DNA of 64,000 nt from Clostridiaceae bacterium (GTDB lineage: Bacteria > Bacillota > Clostridia > Lachnospirales > Lachnospiraceae), in NCBI GenBank assembly GCA_910575795.1, contig CAJTGE010000013.1, positions 1 through 64,000 of the forward strand. Reading direction: 5' to 3'. Every line of letters starts with the position of its first letter. Position 1 is the first letter of the stretch. Under the pieces are notes generated by a model. The model was not told the origin of the DNA, ran no database searches, and saw nothing but the letters and a program-made list of their open reading frames with translations. The translations under genes and the position numbers were made by a program. Positions 34,223 to 42,812 of the stretch are shown piece after piece.

Positions 34223-34828
34223 TTGAAGACATTTGCCAAACCACTTACGGCCGGTGAAGAAGCAGAATATTTAAAACGCTGGAGAGAGGGCGACGAGGAA
34301 GCCAGGGCAGTGCTGATTGAGCGGAATTTAAGGCTTGTGGCGCATATTATAAAGAAGTACCAGTATACGGATTATGAGACCGAGGATCTGCTGTCTGTGG
34401 GAACCATCGGGCTTATAAAGGCCGTCAACACCTTTAAGGCGGAGCGGGGCTCGCGTCTGGCGACGTATGCGGCGAAATGTGTGGAAAATGAAATCCTGAT
34501 GCTGCTGCGCGCCGGCAAAAAGTATGCCAGGGACGTATCGCTTTACGATCCGATCGGGGTCGATAAGGACGGGGAGACGGTCAATCTGATTGACGTCCTG
34601 GAGGCAGACGAGACAGCCGCGCTGGAGGAGCTCATCCGCGCGCAGGATGTCACGGCGCTGTATGAGGCGTTTGACGGCTGTTTAAAGGAGACGGAAAAAC
34701 TGGTCGTGCGCAAGCGATACGGCCTGTTTGGAGAAAAGGAGCATACACAGAAAGAGATTGCGGGAGAGATGGGGATATCGCGCTCCTACCCATCTGTTAT
34801 TATAGGGATAAAGTCAGGAGGACCATGA
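34223..34828 (+). CDS. sigK: Sporulation sigma factor SigK, 5' part, interrupted at codon 189
   Basis: Mother-cell sigma factor of late sporulation. Region 2 has NLRLVAHIIKKY (35-46) and EDLLSVGTIGLIKAVNTF. DPIGVDKDGETVNLIDVL follows. Region 4.2 has TQKEIAGEMGISRSY (175-189), and there the SigK sequence stops: the next 12 residues (PSVIIGIKSGGP) are foreign and end at TGA 34828. The missing tail is at 42265-42327. The start is TTG 34223, six bases after AGGTGG; an upstream TTG at 34208 lacks a site. There is no pro-sequence: the protein begins KTFAKPLT, matching the mature part of B. subtilis pro-SigK. As it stands the product lacks half of its -35 recognition helix. Confidence 0.93.
   Translation: MKTFAKPLTAGEEAEYLKRWREGDEEARAVLIERNLRLVAHIIKKYQYTDYETEDLLSVGTIGLIKAVNTFKAERGSRLATYAAKCVENEILMLLRAGKKYARDVSLYDPIGVDKDGETVNLIDVLEADETAALEELIRAQDVTALYEAFDGCLKETEKLVVRKRYGLFGEKEHTQKEIAGEMGISRSYPSVIIGIKSGGP
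34779..34800 (+). other. Predicted attL of the sigK element
   Basis: The sequence around the left junction is CGCTCC-TA-CCCATCTGT, with the TA at 34787-34788. Left of TA is sigK, right of it is element DNA. TA is also present at the right junction and is the likely crossover dinucleotide. Confidence 0.75.
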
Positions 34829-35044
34829 AATAACATAGGACTTTGGATAAAAACAGTCTGTTAAAAAGAAATGTTTTGAGGTATAATGAATAAAGGAAAT
34901 CATTTTAGGGAGAGGTGAGGACATAGGCAGATATACCGAATGTAATGTAATACACATACAAAAGACATAGGCAGAAGTGGGCGGCCTGAACAATGCATCC
35001 ACTATTTTGTTGAAGGTGAAATATAACAAAGGAGAGATTATGAA

Positions 35045-36847
35045 ATGTTGAATCAAATGATTAAGAACTTAAAAATCCGCAGCCGAATGCTCATTTCCTA
35101 TTTTATTATTGTGCTTTTGCTGCTCATTGTGGGTATTACATCAATCGTTATGCTTAATCAGTCGAGCAAAAGGCTGCAGAATTTCTATGACATGCAGTTT
35201 AAAACGGTATCCCTGGCTATGGATGCCCGCCGCACCGTATTCTCCGCCCGGGGCAATATCCTCTCGACCATTGTAGAGTACAGTGATCAAGCGTATGCCA
35301 ATGCCCAGAGTGATTTTAACTACATCTACACCCTGGTGGACGAGCTGAAGGAGACTGAGCAGAAGATCACCGGCTCATCCGGGGGATCCTCCCAGTTGTC
35401 CACAGTGGAGGAAAATTTAAATCAGGCGTCCAGCTATCTGCCTCAGATCCTGGATCTGGCCGCGCAGCAGAAGGACGATGATGCGCTGGCCTTATACAAG
35501 TCCAATTACAAGCCTTATATGGACGCCAACCGTGACATTTTGACCAGCCTCTGTGAGACCTCCGAAACCAACGCTTTGGCAAATGTGGAGGAGGGCAAAC
35601 GTCTGGCCGGCATTGCGGACATGATCGTAATCGGCCTGATCGTGGCTGCGGTAGTGATCAGTGTCATTCTGGCCATTTTCATGAGCGACAGCGTGCGCAG
35701 GCCCGTGGAGGAGATGCGTCAGGTAGCCTCCCGTGTTTGTAAAGGCGATATGGATGTGGAGATTACATACCAGTCCCGGGATGAACTGGGAGAGATGGCG
35801 GATAACATGCGGAGCATGACAGAGATTGTCAAGGTGCTGATCGGCGATATCAGCTACTGTATGGACGAACTGGCCCAGGGTAACTTTACGGTAAAGAGCC
35901 GACACAGCGATGCCTATATTGGCGATTACGCTGATATCCTGAAAGCCATGAGAGTTATGAAATCTTCCATGAGCGAGACCCTCTCCAGGATCGAATCTGC
36001 CGCGGCTCAGGTAAACGCCGGAGGCGAGCAGGTGTCCAGCGGCGCTCAGGCCCTGGCTCAGGGCGCAACCCAGCAGGCATCTTCTGTGGAGGAGCTGGCC
36101 GCTACCATTCAGGAGGTCAGCCAGCAGGTGGAATCCACTGCTGCCTACGCCAGAACCGCCAAGACAGAAAACGAACAGTCCCACCAGCAAATCGGCGTGT
36201 GCTTCAGCGATATGGAATCCCTCCTGAACGCCATGAACAAGATTGAGACGCATTCCACCGAGATCAGCAAAGTGATCAAGACCATTGAAGACATCGCGTT
36301 CCAGACCAACATTCTGGCGCTGAACGCCGCTGTAGAGGCCGCCCGCGCCGGCGCCGCCGGCAAAGGCTTCGCCGTGGTGGCCGACGAGGTGCGCAACCTG
36401 GCCAGTAAGTCCGCGGACGCATCCAAGAGCACGACAACCCTGATCGAGGGTACCGTGAAGGCAGTCAAGGAGGGGCTTGATCTCTCCCATGAAACCAGCC
36501 AGGCTCTTCAGGTCGTGGTGGGCAGTTCCCAGAAGGTTCTGGACGCGGTAGGCAAGATTGCCAGCGCCGCTGAGGAGCAGACGGCTTCCATCTCCCAGAT
36601 CTCCACCGCTGTGGATCAGATCTCGAGCGTGGTTCAGACCAACTCCGCCACATCCCAGGAGTCCGCCGCTGCCAGCGAGGAGCTTTCCAGCCAGGCTAAT
36701 GTACTCAAGCAATTGATTTCGCGGTTCCGTTTGGAGGACAGCAGTACCGTCAGCGACGCCGCTCCCGCTCCCAGAGCCAGTGTCAGCAGTTACTCTGCCC
36801 CGCAGGCTCAGGACATCCCTGTCAGCTTTGCAGACGCAAAGTATTAA
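35045..36847 (+). CDS. Methyl-accepting chemotaxis protein
   Basis: 600 aa. It has an N-terminal membrane helix ([20 protein letters not shown]) and an extracellular four-helix-bundle sensor of about 150 residues. A second membrane helix ([20 protein letters not shown]) comes near 190-210, followed by a HAMP domain ([20 protein letters not shown]) and the signalling coiled coil with hairpin [20 protein letters not shown]. The protein appears complete and should signal to CheA/CheW encoded elsewhere. AAAGGAG precedes ATG 35045. It lies inside the sigK element as its first gene, an unusual cargo, with a strong terminator after it. The ligand is unknown. Confidence 0.94.
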   Translation: MLNQMIKNLKIRSRMLISYFIIVLLLLIVGITSIVMLNQSSKRLQNFYDMQFKTVSLAMDARRTVFSARGNILSTIVEYSDQAYANAQSDFNYIYTLVDELKETEQKITGSSGGSSQLSTVEENLNQASSYLPQILDLAAQQKDDDALALYKSNYKPYMDANRDILTSLCETSETNALANVEEGKRLAGIADMIVIGLIVAAVVISVILAIFMSDSVRRPVEEMRQVASRVCKGDMDVEITYQSRDELGEMADNMRSMTEIVKVLIGDISYCMDELAQGNFTVKSRHSDAYIGDYADILKAMRVMKSSMSETLSRIESAAAQVNAGGEQVSSGAQALAQGATQQASSVEELAATIQEVSQQVESTAAYARTAKTENEQSHQQIGVCFSDMESLLNAMNKIETHSTEISKVIKTIEDIAFQTNILALNAAVEAARAGAAGKGFAVVADEVRNLASKSADASKSTTTLIEGTVKAVKEGLDLSHETSQALQVVVGSSQKVLDAVGKIASAAEEQTASISQISTAVDQISSVVQTNSATSQESAAASEELSSQANVLKQLISRFRLEDSSTVSDAAPAPRASVSSYSAPQAQDIPVSFADAKY

Positions 36848-36855
36848 ACACGCAA

Positions 36856-36908
36856 AAAAAACGCCGCTTCCGCCTCCTTGTGAAAGGAGCCGGAAACGGC
36901 GTTTTTTA
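36856..36908 (+). terminator. Rho-independent terminator after the chemoreceptor gene
   Basis: AAAACGCCGCTTCCGCCTCC pairs, with few bulges, with GGAGCCGGAAACGGCGTTTT and more T. The stem is about 18 bp. Confidence 0.9.
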
Positions 36909-37025
36909 CTGCCCGAAGCTGCGGATCAGCCGCCGCCGCTCCGGCGGACGGTATCAGGAATAGGACAATCCGCTTTTTTCATATGATATACAACATATTA
37001 GGTGGGAGAGACTGACAATAAAGCG

Positions 37026-37268
37026 ATGGCAGATTTAGAACAGTTGCGTTTAGCAGATCCCAATGAGGTCAACAGAAGCGATCTCGTGGATATTCAGGAC
37101 ATTGTGGTGGAGAGCCGATTGCCAAAAGAAGAAAGAATTGCAGATTTTATTCAAAAGGTAAAAAACCCGTATCTGTGTAAATGCGGAGATATGGTCGTAC
37201 AGTCTGTTTTTGAAGAAACCGATATCACACTTACAGAGCGGCTGACACAATATTTCCGGATGGCATAA
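37026..37268 (+). CDS. DUF6870-like small protein
   Basis: 80 aa from ATG 37026. The pattern SDLVDIQDIVVESRLPKEER followed by DFIQKVKNPYLCKCGDMVV matches a small family often found on integrative elements of Lachnospiraceae and relatives. The two cysteines in CKCG could bind a metal. An alternative GTG start at 37002 would add eight residues; ribosome-site spacing does not clearly decide between them. It precedes the three recombinase genes by 100 bp and may be cotranscribed. Its role, perhaps in directing or regulating excision, is unknown. Confidence 0.65.
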   Translation: MADLEQLRLADPNEVNRSDLVDIQDIVVESRLPKEERIADFIQKVKNPYLCKCGDMVVQSVFEETDITLTERLTQYFRMA

Positions 37269-37367
37269 AGATACCCGGACGCGCAGGGATTGCTGCGGCA
37301 GCATACCTATAAGACCATCCTAATGTGTTTTTCTCAGTACATTAAACAGGTTAGGGGGTCTTTTGTT

Positions 37368-38993
37368 TTGCCCGGTCATTCAGGTATCGATAAAAAATAT
37401 CAGGCGGCTTTGTACATCCGCCTGTCGAAAGAGGATGGGGACAAGGAAGAGAGTAACAGCGTGTCCAATCAAAGAGATTTGATCTATTCATTTTTGGAAG
37501 ACAAAGGCGATATTCAGGTCTGTGAGGAGAAAGTGGACGACGGATACAGTGGAGTGGGTTTTGACCGGCCGGCGCTTAATTCCATGCTGGAGGATGTAAA
37601 GCAGGGAAAAATCAACTGTATTATTGTTAAGGATTTATCCCGCTTTGGCCGCAATTATATCGAGACAGGACGATACATACAGCAGATTTTTCCCTTTATG
37701 GGAGTGCGGTTTATTGCCATCAATGACCACTATGACAGCGGGCATATGGACAGTCAGGCAGACAATATGCTCCTGCCCTTCAAAAACCTTATGAACGACT
37801 CCTACAGCCGGGATATTTCCATCAAGGTGAGAAGCCAGATAGAGGTGCGGCAGAAGCGCGGGGATTATACAGGAAGCTTTCCTGTGTATGGCTATTTCAG
37901 AGATCAGGAACGAAAAGGAAAACTGGTGATCGATCCTGTGGCTGCCGAAGTGGTCAGAGACATTTTTGATATGCGTATCAAGGGCTGTAATAACCGCAGA
38001 ATTGCGGATTATCTGAATGAGCATGGGATACCGTCGCCTATGGAATATAAAATGCTGCTGCATTGGCGGTATACCACATCATTTAAGCTGAAACCCCAGG
38101 CAAAATGGTCGTCCATGGCAGTGGAACGCATCTTAAAAAATGAGATTTATACAGGAGTTATGGTTCAGGGAAAAGAGAAAACCCTGAATTATAAAGTGAA
38201 AAAGCGGATAAAGGTCAGCAAGGAAGACTGGATTCGGGTGGAACATACCCATGAAGCCATTATTGCAAAAGAGGATTTTGCTATCGTTCAAAAACGGATG
38301 CTCCGTGATACACGCACAGCGCCCGGAGGAACAAAGCTGCATCTGTTTTCGGGATTTTTGCGCTGCGGCGGCTGCGGGGGAAATATGGTCCGGAAAAAGA
38401 TTCGCTCTGCTAAAGGTGAATATTGCTATTATATCTGTTCCAGCAATAAAAATGATACGTCTGTATGCAGCAGCCACCGGATACGGGAAGACGGTTTGAG
38501 CAGGGCGGTGCTGGAAATGCTCCGGACACACCTTTTTCTTATCATTACCATGGATGAACTTAAGGAAATGATCGGAAAATTACCTTTGCAGGAACGGGAA
38601 GCGCAAAGAAGATGCAGACAGCTCGAGGAACGGCGAAAGGAACTGACGCGGTATCAGAAATTAAAGATTTCCGTATATGAAGATTATAAGGAGGCTCTTT
38701 TAACAAAAAGGGAATACCTTGAGATGAAGGAAGATTATGAGGGTTCCTGCAGGCAGATGGAGAAAGCGATTGAAACGCTGGAAAGGGAGGTGTGTTCACT
38801 TGTAAAAGAAAGCAGGCTTCACAGTCCCTGGATAGAACGGCTGAAAGAAAGAGGAACGATTTCTGAACTGGATCGCGGTCTTCTGGCAATGACAGTGGAA
38901 GAAATCATAGTGATGGATTCGGAACATATTCAGGTTCACTTTCAATACCGGGATGAGTTTCAAATCGTGCGGCAAGCAATGAAAGAGGGGTGA
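37368..38993 (+). CDS. Large serine recombinase 1 of the sigK element
   Basis: 541 aa. The resolvase domain carries R18 and the catalytic Ser20 in ALYIRLSKEDG, and later DLSRFGRNYIETGRYIQQIF. The recombinase domain follows (VVRDIFDMRIKGCNNRRIAD, about 190). The zinc ribbon has CGGCGG and CSSNKNDTSVC (about 330-370), and a coiled coil lies in the C-terminal third. TTG 37368 is chosen because AGGGGGT lies eight bases upstream and the protein then starts close to the catalytic domain. All known landmarks are intact. It is first of three recombinases in one operon. Confidence 0.93.
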   Translation: MPGHSGIDKKYQAALYIRLSKEDGDKEESNSVSNQRDLIYSFLEDKGDIQVCEEKVDDGYSGVGFDRPALNSMLEDVKQGKINCIIVKDLSRFGRNYIETGRYIQQIFPFMGVRFIAINDHYDSGHMDSQADNMLLPFKNLMNDSYSRDISIKVRSQIEVRQKRGDYTGSFPVYGYFRDQERKGKLVIDPVAAEVVRDIFDMRIKGCNNRRIADYLNEHGIPSPMEYKMLLHWRYTTSFKLKPQAKWSSMAVERILKNEIYTGVMVQGKEKTLNYKVKKRIKVSKEDWIRVEHTHEAIIAKEDFAIVQKRMLRDTRTAPGGTKLHLFSGFLRCGGCGGNMVRKKIRSAKGEYCYYICSSNKNDTSVCSSHRIREDGLSRAVLEMLRTHLFLIITMDELKEMIGKLPLQEREAQRRCRQLEERRKELTRYQKLKISVYEDYKEALLTKREYLEMKEDYEGSCRQMEKAIETLEREVCSLVKESRLHSPWIERLKERGTISELDRGLLAMTVEEIIVMDSEHIQVHFQYRDEFQIVRQAMKEG

Positions 38994-38997
38994 GCTT

Positions 38998-40686
38998 ATG
39001 GCAAGAAAAAGCAGAAAAAATTTGCAGACAGAACACATGCAGCCCAGGCCAGGAAAGCTTTATCACACGGCAGTCTACGCACGGCTTTCCATTGAGGATA
39101 ATGGAATACAGGGTGATTCCATAGAGAGCCAGATAGAAATGATAGAGAACTATATCAGCTCATGCCAGGATTTGAAAGTAGCGCGTACGTTTGTTGATAA
39201 CGGAGAGACAGGTACAAATTTTGAAAGACCCGCCTTTTCGGACATGATGGAAGAGGTGAAAAAGGGAACGATAAATTGCATTGTTGTGAAAGATTTATCA
39301 CGTTTTGGAAGAAACTATCTGGAAACCGGCAATTATCTGGAAAAGATATTTCCTTATCTGGATATTCGTTTTATTTCAGTAAACGATCATTTCGACAGCC
39401 TTCATGGCGGAAGAAGCGACACGCTGCTGGTTCCTTTAAAATCGATCCTGCATGATACGTATGCAAAAGATATTTCACGGAAGGTAAGTTCAGCCATTGA
39501 CATAAAAAAGAAATCCGGAAAATTCATGGGAAAGATTCCGCCTTATGGTTACGTGCGGGATGAACAGGATCGCCATAAGCTGCGTGTGCACACCGAAAGA
39601 GCGGAGATTATCCGCAGGATGTTTAAATGGCGGACGGAAGGGATGGGTCCGGTTTCCATTGCCCATCGCCTGAATGACATGGCAGTTCCCACACAGCTTC
39701 AGATTCGTTTTGCAGAGGGACATCATGACGGCAAAGAACATGCCCTGTGGCGCGGATCTGCGGTTGCGGATATACTTAAGAATCCCTGCTATACTGGCTG
39801 TATGGTTGAGCGGAAAGGGAGCTGCCTTCTCTGTAAGGGCCGGGAGAACGAGGTAATCCCGGAATCGGAATGGAATTTGATTGAAAATACCCATGAACCA
39901 ATCATAGGCAGAGAAACATTTGAGAGAGTTCAACGATTACGTTCCGAAAGCAGGAGGAAAAGAACGCAGCAGGCAGCCAATACATCCTGCAGGCAAAGAA
40001 CAGAAAATATGTTAAGCGGAATGGTTCAATGCGGGATATGCGGCGGCAGTGTCCGCCGTGACAGCGGTTATTTCCGGAAAGATGGCTCGCTGGTTCACTA
40101 CAGCTTCTATTGTTCCAATAAATATCTCAAAACAAAGGGATGTTCTTTAAAGGCGTTTGATGAGGCAGAACTGCAGAATTACATTTTTCAGGTCTGCAAA
40201 AAGCAGTTGGAACTCCTGACGGATAGGAAGGAACGAATAAGAGATAAACTGGAAACTGCAAAAAAACGTCGGTATATCAGCAGTTTGAAAGAGGAGATTC
40301 GTATTCTGGAGGATAAACAGCAGAAATTGCGGAGAAAAAGGAATGACCTTTACGCTGATTTTAAGGACGGCCTTCTCACAGAAGGGGAATATACGATTAC
40401 ACGGGACAGATATATGGCTGACAGCGGACAATTAAACGGGCAGTTACAGGCTGCAAATGCAAAACTGCAGGAACAAAGCCGGATGCCAGGGACGACGGCA
40501 GCGGGGATCCGCGATGTTAGCTGTTTTCATGACACGGAGAAACTGACAAAAGAGATGTGTTCTGCGATGGTGAAAAAGGTAGTCTTAAATGAACATTCGG
40601 TAAGTATTCATTTTACATTCACAGATGAATATGAAAAGGCGCTTGCTTTTCTGGATGGCTCCGGAAAGAATGGCGGCGCGACATGA
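38998..40686 (+). CDS. Large serine recombinase 2 of the sigK element
   Basis: 562 aa. Catalytic Ser31 is in AVYARLSIEDNG. DLSRFGRNYLETGNYLEKIF, the zinc ribbon (CGICGGSV, later CSNKYLKTKGC) and a long C-terminal coiled coil (KRRYISSLKEEIRILEDKQQ) are present. It starts four bases after the stop of recombinase 1, with AGAGGGGTGAG as ribosome site. Differences in the recombinase domain and zinc ribbon from its neighbours suggest that it recognises a different DNA half-site. Confidence 0.93.
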   Translation: MARKSRKNLQTEHMQPRPGKLYHTAVYARLSIEDNGIQGDSIESQIEMIENYISSCQDLKVARTFVDNGETGTNFERPAFSDMMEEVKKGTINCIVVKDLSRFGRNYLETGNYLEKIFPYLDIRFISVNDHFDSLHGGRSDTLLVPLKSILHDTYAKDISRKVSSAIDIKKKSGKFMGKIPPYGYVRDEQDRHKLRVHTERAEIIRRMFKWRTEGMGPVSIAHRLNDMAVPTQLQIRFAEGHHDGKEHALWRGSAVADILKNPCYTGCMVERKGSCLLCKGRENEVIPESEWNLIENTHEPIIGRETFERVQRLRSESRRKRTQQAANTSCRQRTENMLSGMVQCGICGGSVRRDSGYFRKDGSLVHYSFYCSNKYLKTKGCSLKAFDEAELQNYIFQVCKKQLELLTDRKERIRDKLETAKKRRYISSLKEEIRILEDKQQKLRRKRNDLYADFKDGLLTEGEYTITRDRYMADSGQLNGQLQAANAKLQEQSRMPGTTAAGIRDVSCFHDTEKLTKEMCSAMVKKVVLNEHSVSIHFTFTDEYEKALAFLDGSGKNGGAT

Positions 40687-42245
40687 AAAAACATGGAATC
40701 GGATTGTATTTGCGATTGTCGGATGAGGATGGCCGTGAATTTCGGGAAAGTAACAGCATTACATCCCAACGGGACATCTTGAAGAATTATGTGAGAAGCC
40801 ACAGGGAATTTGCGGACTATTATATGGCTGAGTTTTGTGACGACGGATATAGCGGAACCAATTTTGCAAGACCGGGCGTGCAGAAACTGCTTGATCAGGT
40901 AAGGGCGGGCGTGATTTCTGTGATAATGGTAAAGGATTTTTCACGGTTCGGACGAAATTATATAGAAGTTGGCAATTATCTGGAACAGGTGTTTCCTTTC
41001 CTCGGTATCCGGTTTATTTCAGTAAATGACGGATTTGACAGCGGTGTTTCTGATTTTTCCGGGGAGTTTTTTGATGTGGCGTTTAAAAACCTGGCGCATG
41101 ATTTATACAGCAAGGATCTTTCGGAAAAAATCATCAGTGTGCGGCAGATGAAAGCCAGGCGGGGGAAATGTATCGCTTCATATGCGCCGTATGGGTATTT
41201 GAAATCTCCGGATCAGAAGCTGACGCCTGACAGGGAGGCGGCTTTCGTGGTTCGCAGGATTTTCCATATGGCTCTGGAAGGGATTCCGAAAGCGCACATT
41301 GCCAGCACCCTGAACAGAGAGGGGATTCTGACGCCGCTGATGCTGCGGCGGCAGAGGGGAGAGCATTTCCCCTGCAAAACCGTGAATGAGAAGAGCGTCT
41401 GGAGAACGGCGTCTGTCTTGTCTATATTGCAGGATCAGCGGTATGCGGGGGATACGGTATATGGAAAGGTAAAACCGATATCGGTAGGGAGCAGGGAAGG
41501 CCGCGCCGTGCCCAGAGAACAATGGATGATCGTTCCTGATACCCACGAGGCGATTGTCTCCCGCGAGGTATTCGAGAGAGTAAATCTGGGAATCAAGAAG
41601 CGCAGCGCCTGTCACCGGGAGAAAGAAGCGTCGCTTAGGGGAAAGGTCCGGTGCGCCGGCTGCAACCGCATCATATCACGGGTAAAAAGAGTTCGGTCCG
41701 GGGGAAGAAAAGGAGCAACATACCGCTGCGGGATTCAGAATATGACAAAGGAATTTGGATGCTGCCCTCAGACCATAGAAGAATGCCAGATTGAAACGGC
41801 CATACTGGCCATGCTCCGAAAGATGGCGGCAGCAGTGGCTGACAGGGAAATGGAAGAAGCGTCAGAGAGCAAGACAGAGGAAACAGAGAAACTCCTTATC
41901 AAATGTGAAACAGAAGTGAATCGCCTGGCAGGCCGGAAGCGGGAGAAATATGAGGCATACAAGGACGGGCTGCTGTCACGGGAAGCCTTTGCAGGGGAAA
42001 AGGCGGCATTGGAAAAGCAGAGGAATATTCTTTTGGCAGAGATTGAAAAATGCAGGAAGAAGTTATATGATGATAAGTGTGGAGATACCGGGGAAATGGA
42101 TACTGCCCTGCGCCTGGGACGGTTTGCCCCTTTTGAGGCGCTGACCAGAGAGATAGTGGAGACTTTTGTGGAACAGGTCTGTATCTGCCGGGATGGCTCC
42201 CTGCGGATTCACTGGAAATTTAAAGATTTTTCAAACATTTTTTAG
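40683..42245 (+). CDS. Large serine recombinase 3 of the sigK element
   Basis: 520 aa. Catalytic Ser13 is in GLYLRLSDEDG. DFSRFGRNYIEVGNYLEQVF and a zinc ribbon (CAGCNRIISRV, later CGIQNMTKEFGC) follow, with a shorter coiled coil at the end. Its start overlaps the stop of recombinase 2 as ATGA, so the three are translationally coupled. Its TAG ends 20 bp before the predicted attR crossover, which places the recombinase gene directly beside its att site, as is usual for integrase genes. Confidence 0.93.
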   Translation: MKKHGIGLYLRLSDEDGREFRESNSITSQRDILKNYVRSHREFADYYMAEFCDDGYSGTNFARPGVQKLLDQVRAGVISVIMVKDFSRFGRNYIEVGNYLEQVFPFLGIRFISVNDGFDSGVSDFSGEFFDVAFKNLAHDLYSKDLSEKIISVRQMKARRGKCIASYAPYGYLKSPDQKLTPDREAAFVVRRIFHMALEGIPKAHIASTLNREGILTPLMLRRQRGEHFPCKTVNEKSVWRTASVLSILQDQRYAGDTVYGKVKPISVGSREGRAVPREQWMIVPDTHEAIVSREVFERVNLGIKKRSACHREKEASLRGKVRCAGCNRIISRVKRVRSGGRKGATYRCGIQNMTKEFGCCPQTIEECQIETAILAMLRKMAAAVADREMEEASESKTEETEKLLIKCETEVNRLAGRKREKYEAYKDGLLSREAFAGEKAALEKQRNILLAEIEKCRKKLYDDKCGDTGEMDTALRLGRFAPFEALTREIVETFVEQVCICRDGSLRIHWKFKDFSNIF

Positions 42246-42251
42246 CCCTAA

Positions 42252-42278
42252 CCTGACAGGAGAGTATGTGTCAAGGAT
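42252..42278 (+). other. Predicted attR of the sigK element
   Basis: The right junction reads CTGACAGGAGAG-TA-TGTGTCAAGG, with the TA at 42265-42266. Left of it is element DNA and right of it is sigK. ACAGGAGAG here and CCCATCTGT at attL form the two arms of the predicted attP. Confidence 0.75.
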
Positions 42279-42327
42279 TGAGAAGAAGGCCCTTTCTAAG
42301 CTGCGGGAGAAATTTGAGGAAAGATGA
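42265..42327 (+). pseudogene. sigK: SigK 3' part (last 20 codons)
   Basis: The frame from 42265 reads YVSRIEKKALSKLREKFEER and a TGA at 42325-42327. VSRIEK(K/R)AL is the conserved end of region 4.2 in SigK. It continues the frame of codon 189 at 34787; both junction codons (TAC and TAT) encode Tyr, so joining changes no residue. It has no start signals of its own and is silent until the element leaves. Confidence 0.92.
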
Positions 42328-42360
42328 AACTGCGTAAAAGACAGGGAATTTCAGAACGCG

Positions 42361-42411
42361 GGATGAGTTGATTTGGCCAAAGAACGCCAGATTAACTCGT
42401 CCTATTCTTTT
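42361..42411 (+). terminator. Probable terminator downstream of the sigK 3' part
   Basis: GGATGAGTTGAT at 42361-42372 pairs with ATTAACTCGTCC at 42391-42402, followed by TATTCTTTTA. It would end the transcript of reconstituted sigK. Confidence 0.6.
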
Positions 42412-42518
42412 ATAGCAGATATAATTATTATGGAAACGTTTGAAATCTTCTTGGGTGTTATTCGCAGAGTATGTATAATTATAGATAAAAATACGGTTAT
42501 TTTAGGTTTGGAGGACAT

Positions 42519-42812
42519 ATGACTATGGCAAGAACCGTAGGAATAGGGATTCAGAGCTTTGAGAAGCTGATTACAGAGAATATCTTTTACACTGATAAAA
42601 CCGATTTTATCAGGCAGTGGTGGGAAAACAGGGATGACGTGACGCTGCTCACCCGTCCGCGCAGAAATCTCTGGCGGAGACTGCGGATGCGGCGCTGAGA
42701 CAGATTGAAGAACAACAGTACCGGGCAGATTTAGAGAACAGAGGAATCTCTGGCGACCGCATCCGAAAATACGGCTTTGCCTTTGAAGGAAAAGAAGTCC
42801 TGATAAAAAGTA
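42519..42812 (+). pseudogene. AAA-ATPase/PD-(D/E)XK nuclease protein with internal deletion
   Basis: The start (ATG 42519 after GGAGG) encodes MARTVGIGIQSFEKLITENI and YTDKTDFIRQWWENRDDVTL, the usual beginning of a family with an N-terminal AAA-type ATPase and a C-terminal PD-(D/E)XK nuclease. It reaches TRPRR just before where the Walker A (FGK) would come. From about 42657, in another frame, the C-terminal end ALRQIEEQQYRADLENRG and IRKYGFAFEGKEVLI follows. Most of the protein is deleted. A MITE-like element begins at the 3' end. Confidence 0.78.

Larger units (their letters stand above)
34787..42266 (+). mobile_element. sigK-intervening (skin-like) element, 7,478 bp
   Basis: The element separates codons 1-189 of sigK from its last 19 codons. 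Joining at the TA of 34787-34788 and 42265-42266 gives ISRSY-VSRIEKKALSKLREK with correct frame and a 208-codon gene. Content: a methyl-accepting chemotaxis protein, a DUF6870 protein and three large serine recombinases, all on the same strand as sigK. The circular product would join ACAGGAGAG-TA-CCCATCTGT, an imperfect dyad as expected for a serine-recombinase attP. B. subtilis and C. difficile have much larger phage-derived skin elements in the middle of sigK; position and content here differ. Whether excision happens only in the mother cell is inference. Confidence 0.9.

Noticed and set aside
35492-36712. Long minus-strand frame (406 codons) opposite the chemoreceptor
   Set aside because: It is a shadow of the GC-rich chemoreceptor gene; no ribosome site and a composition of His/Gly/Leu typical of antisense frames.
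34787-42266. Ordinary prophage or conjugative element that happens to lie after sigK
   Set aside because: There are no structural, replication or transfer genes, and the missing sigK codons appear exactly at the far end in the right frame.
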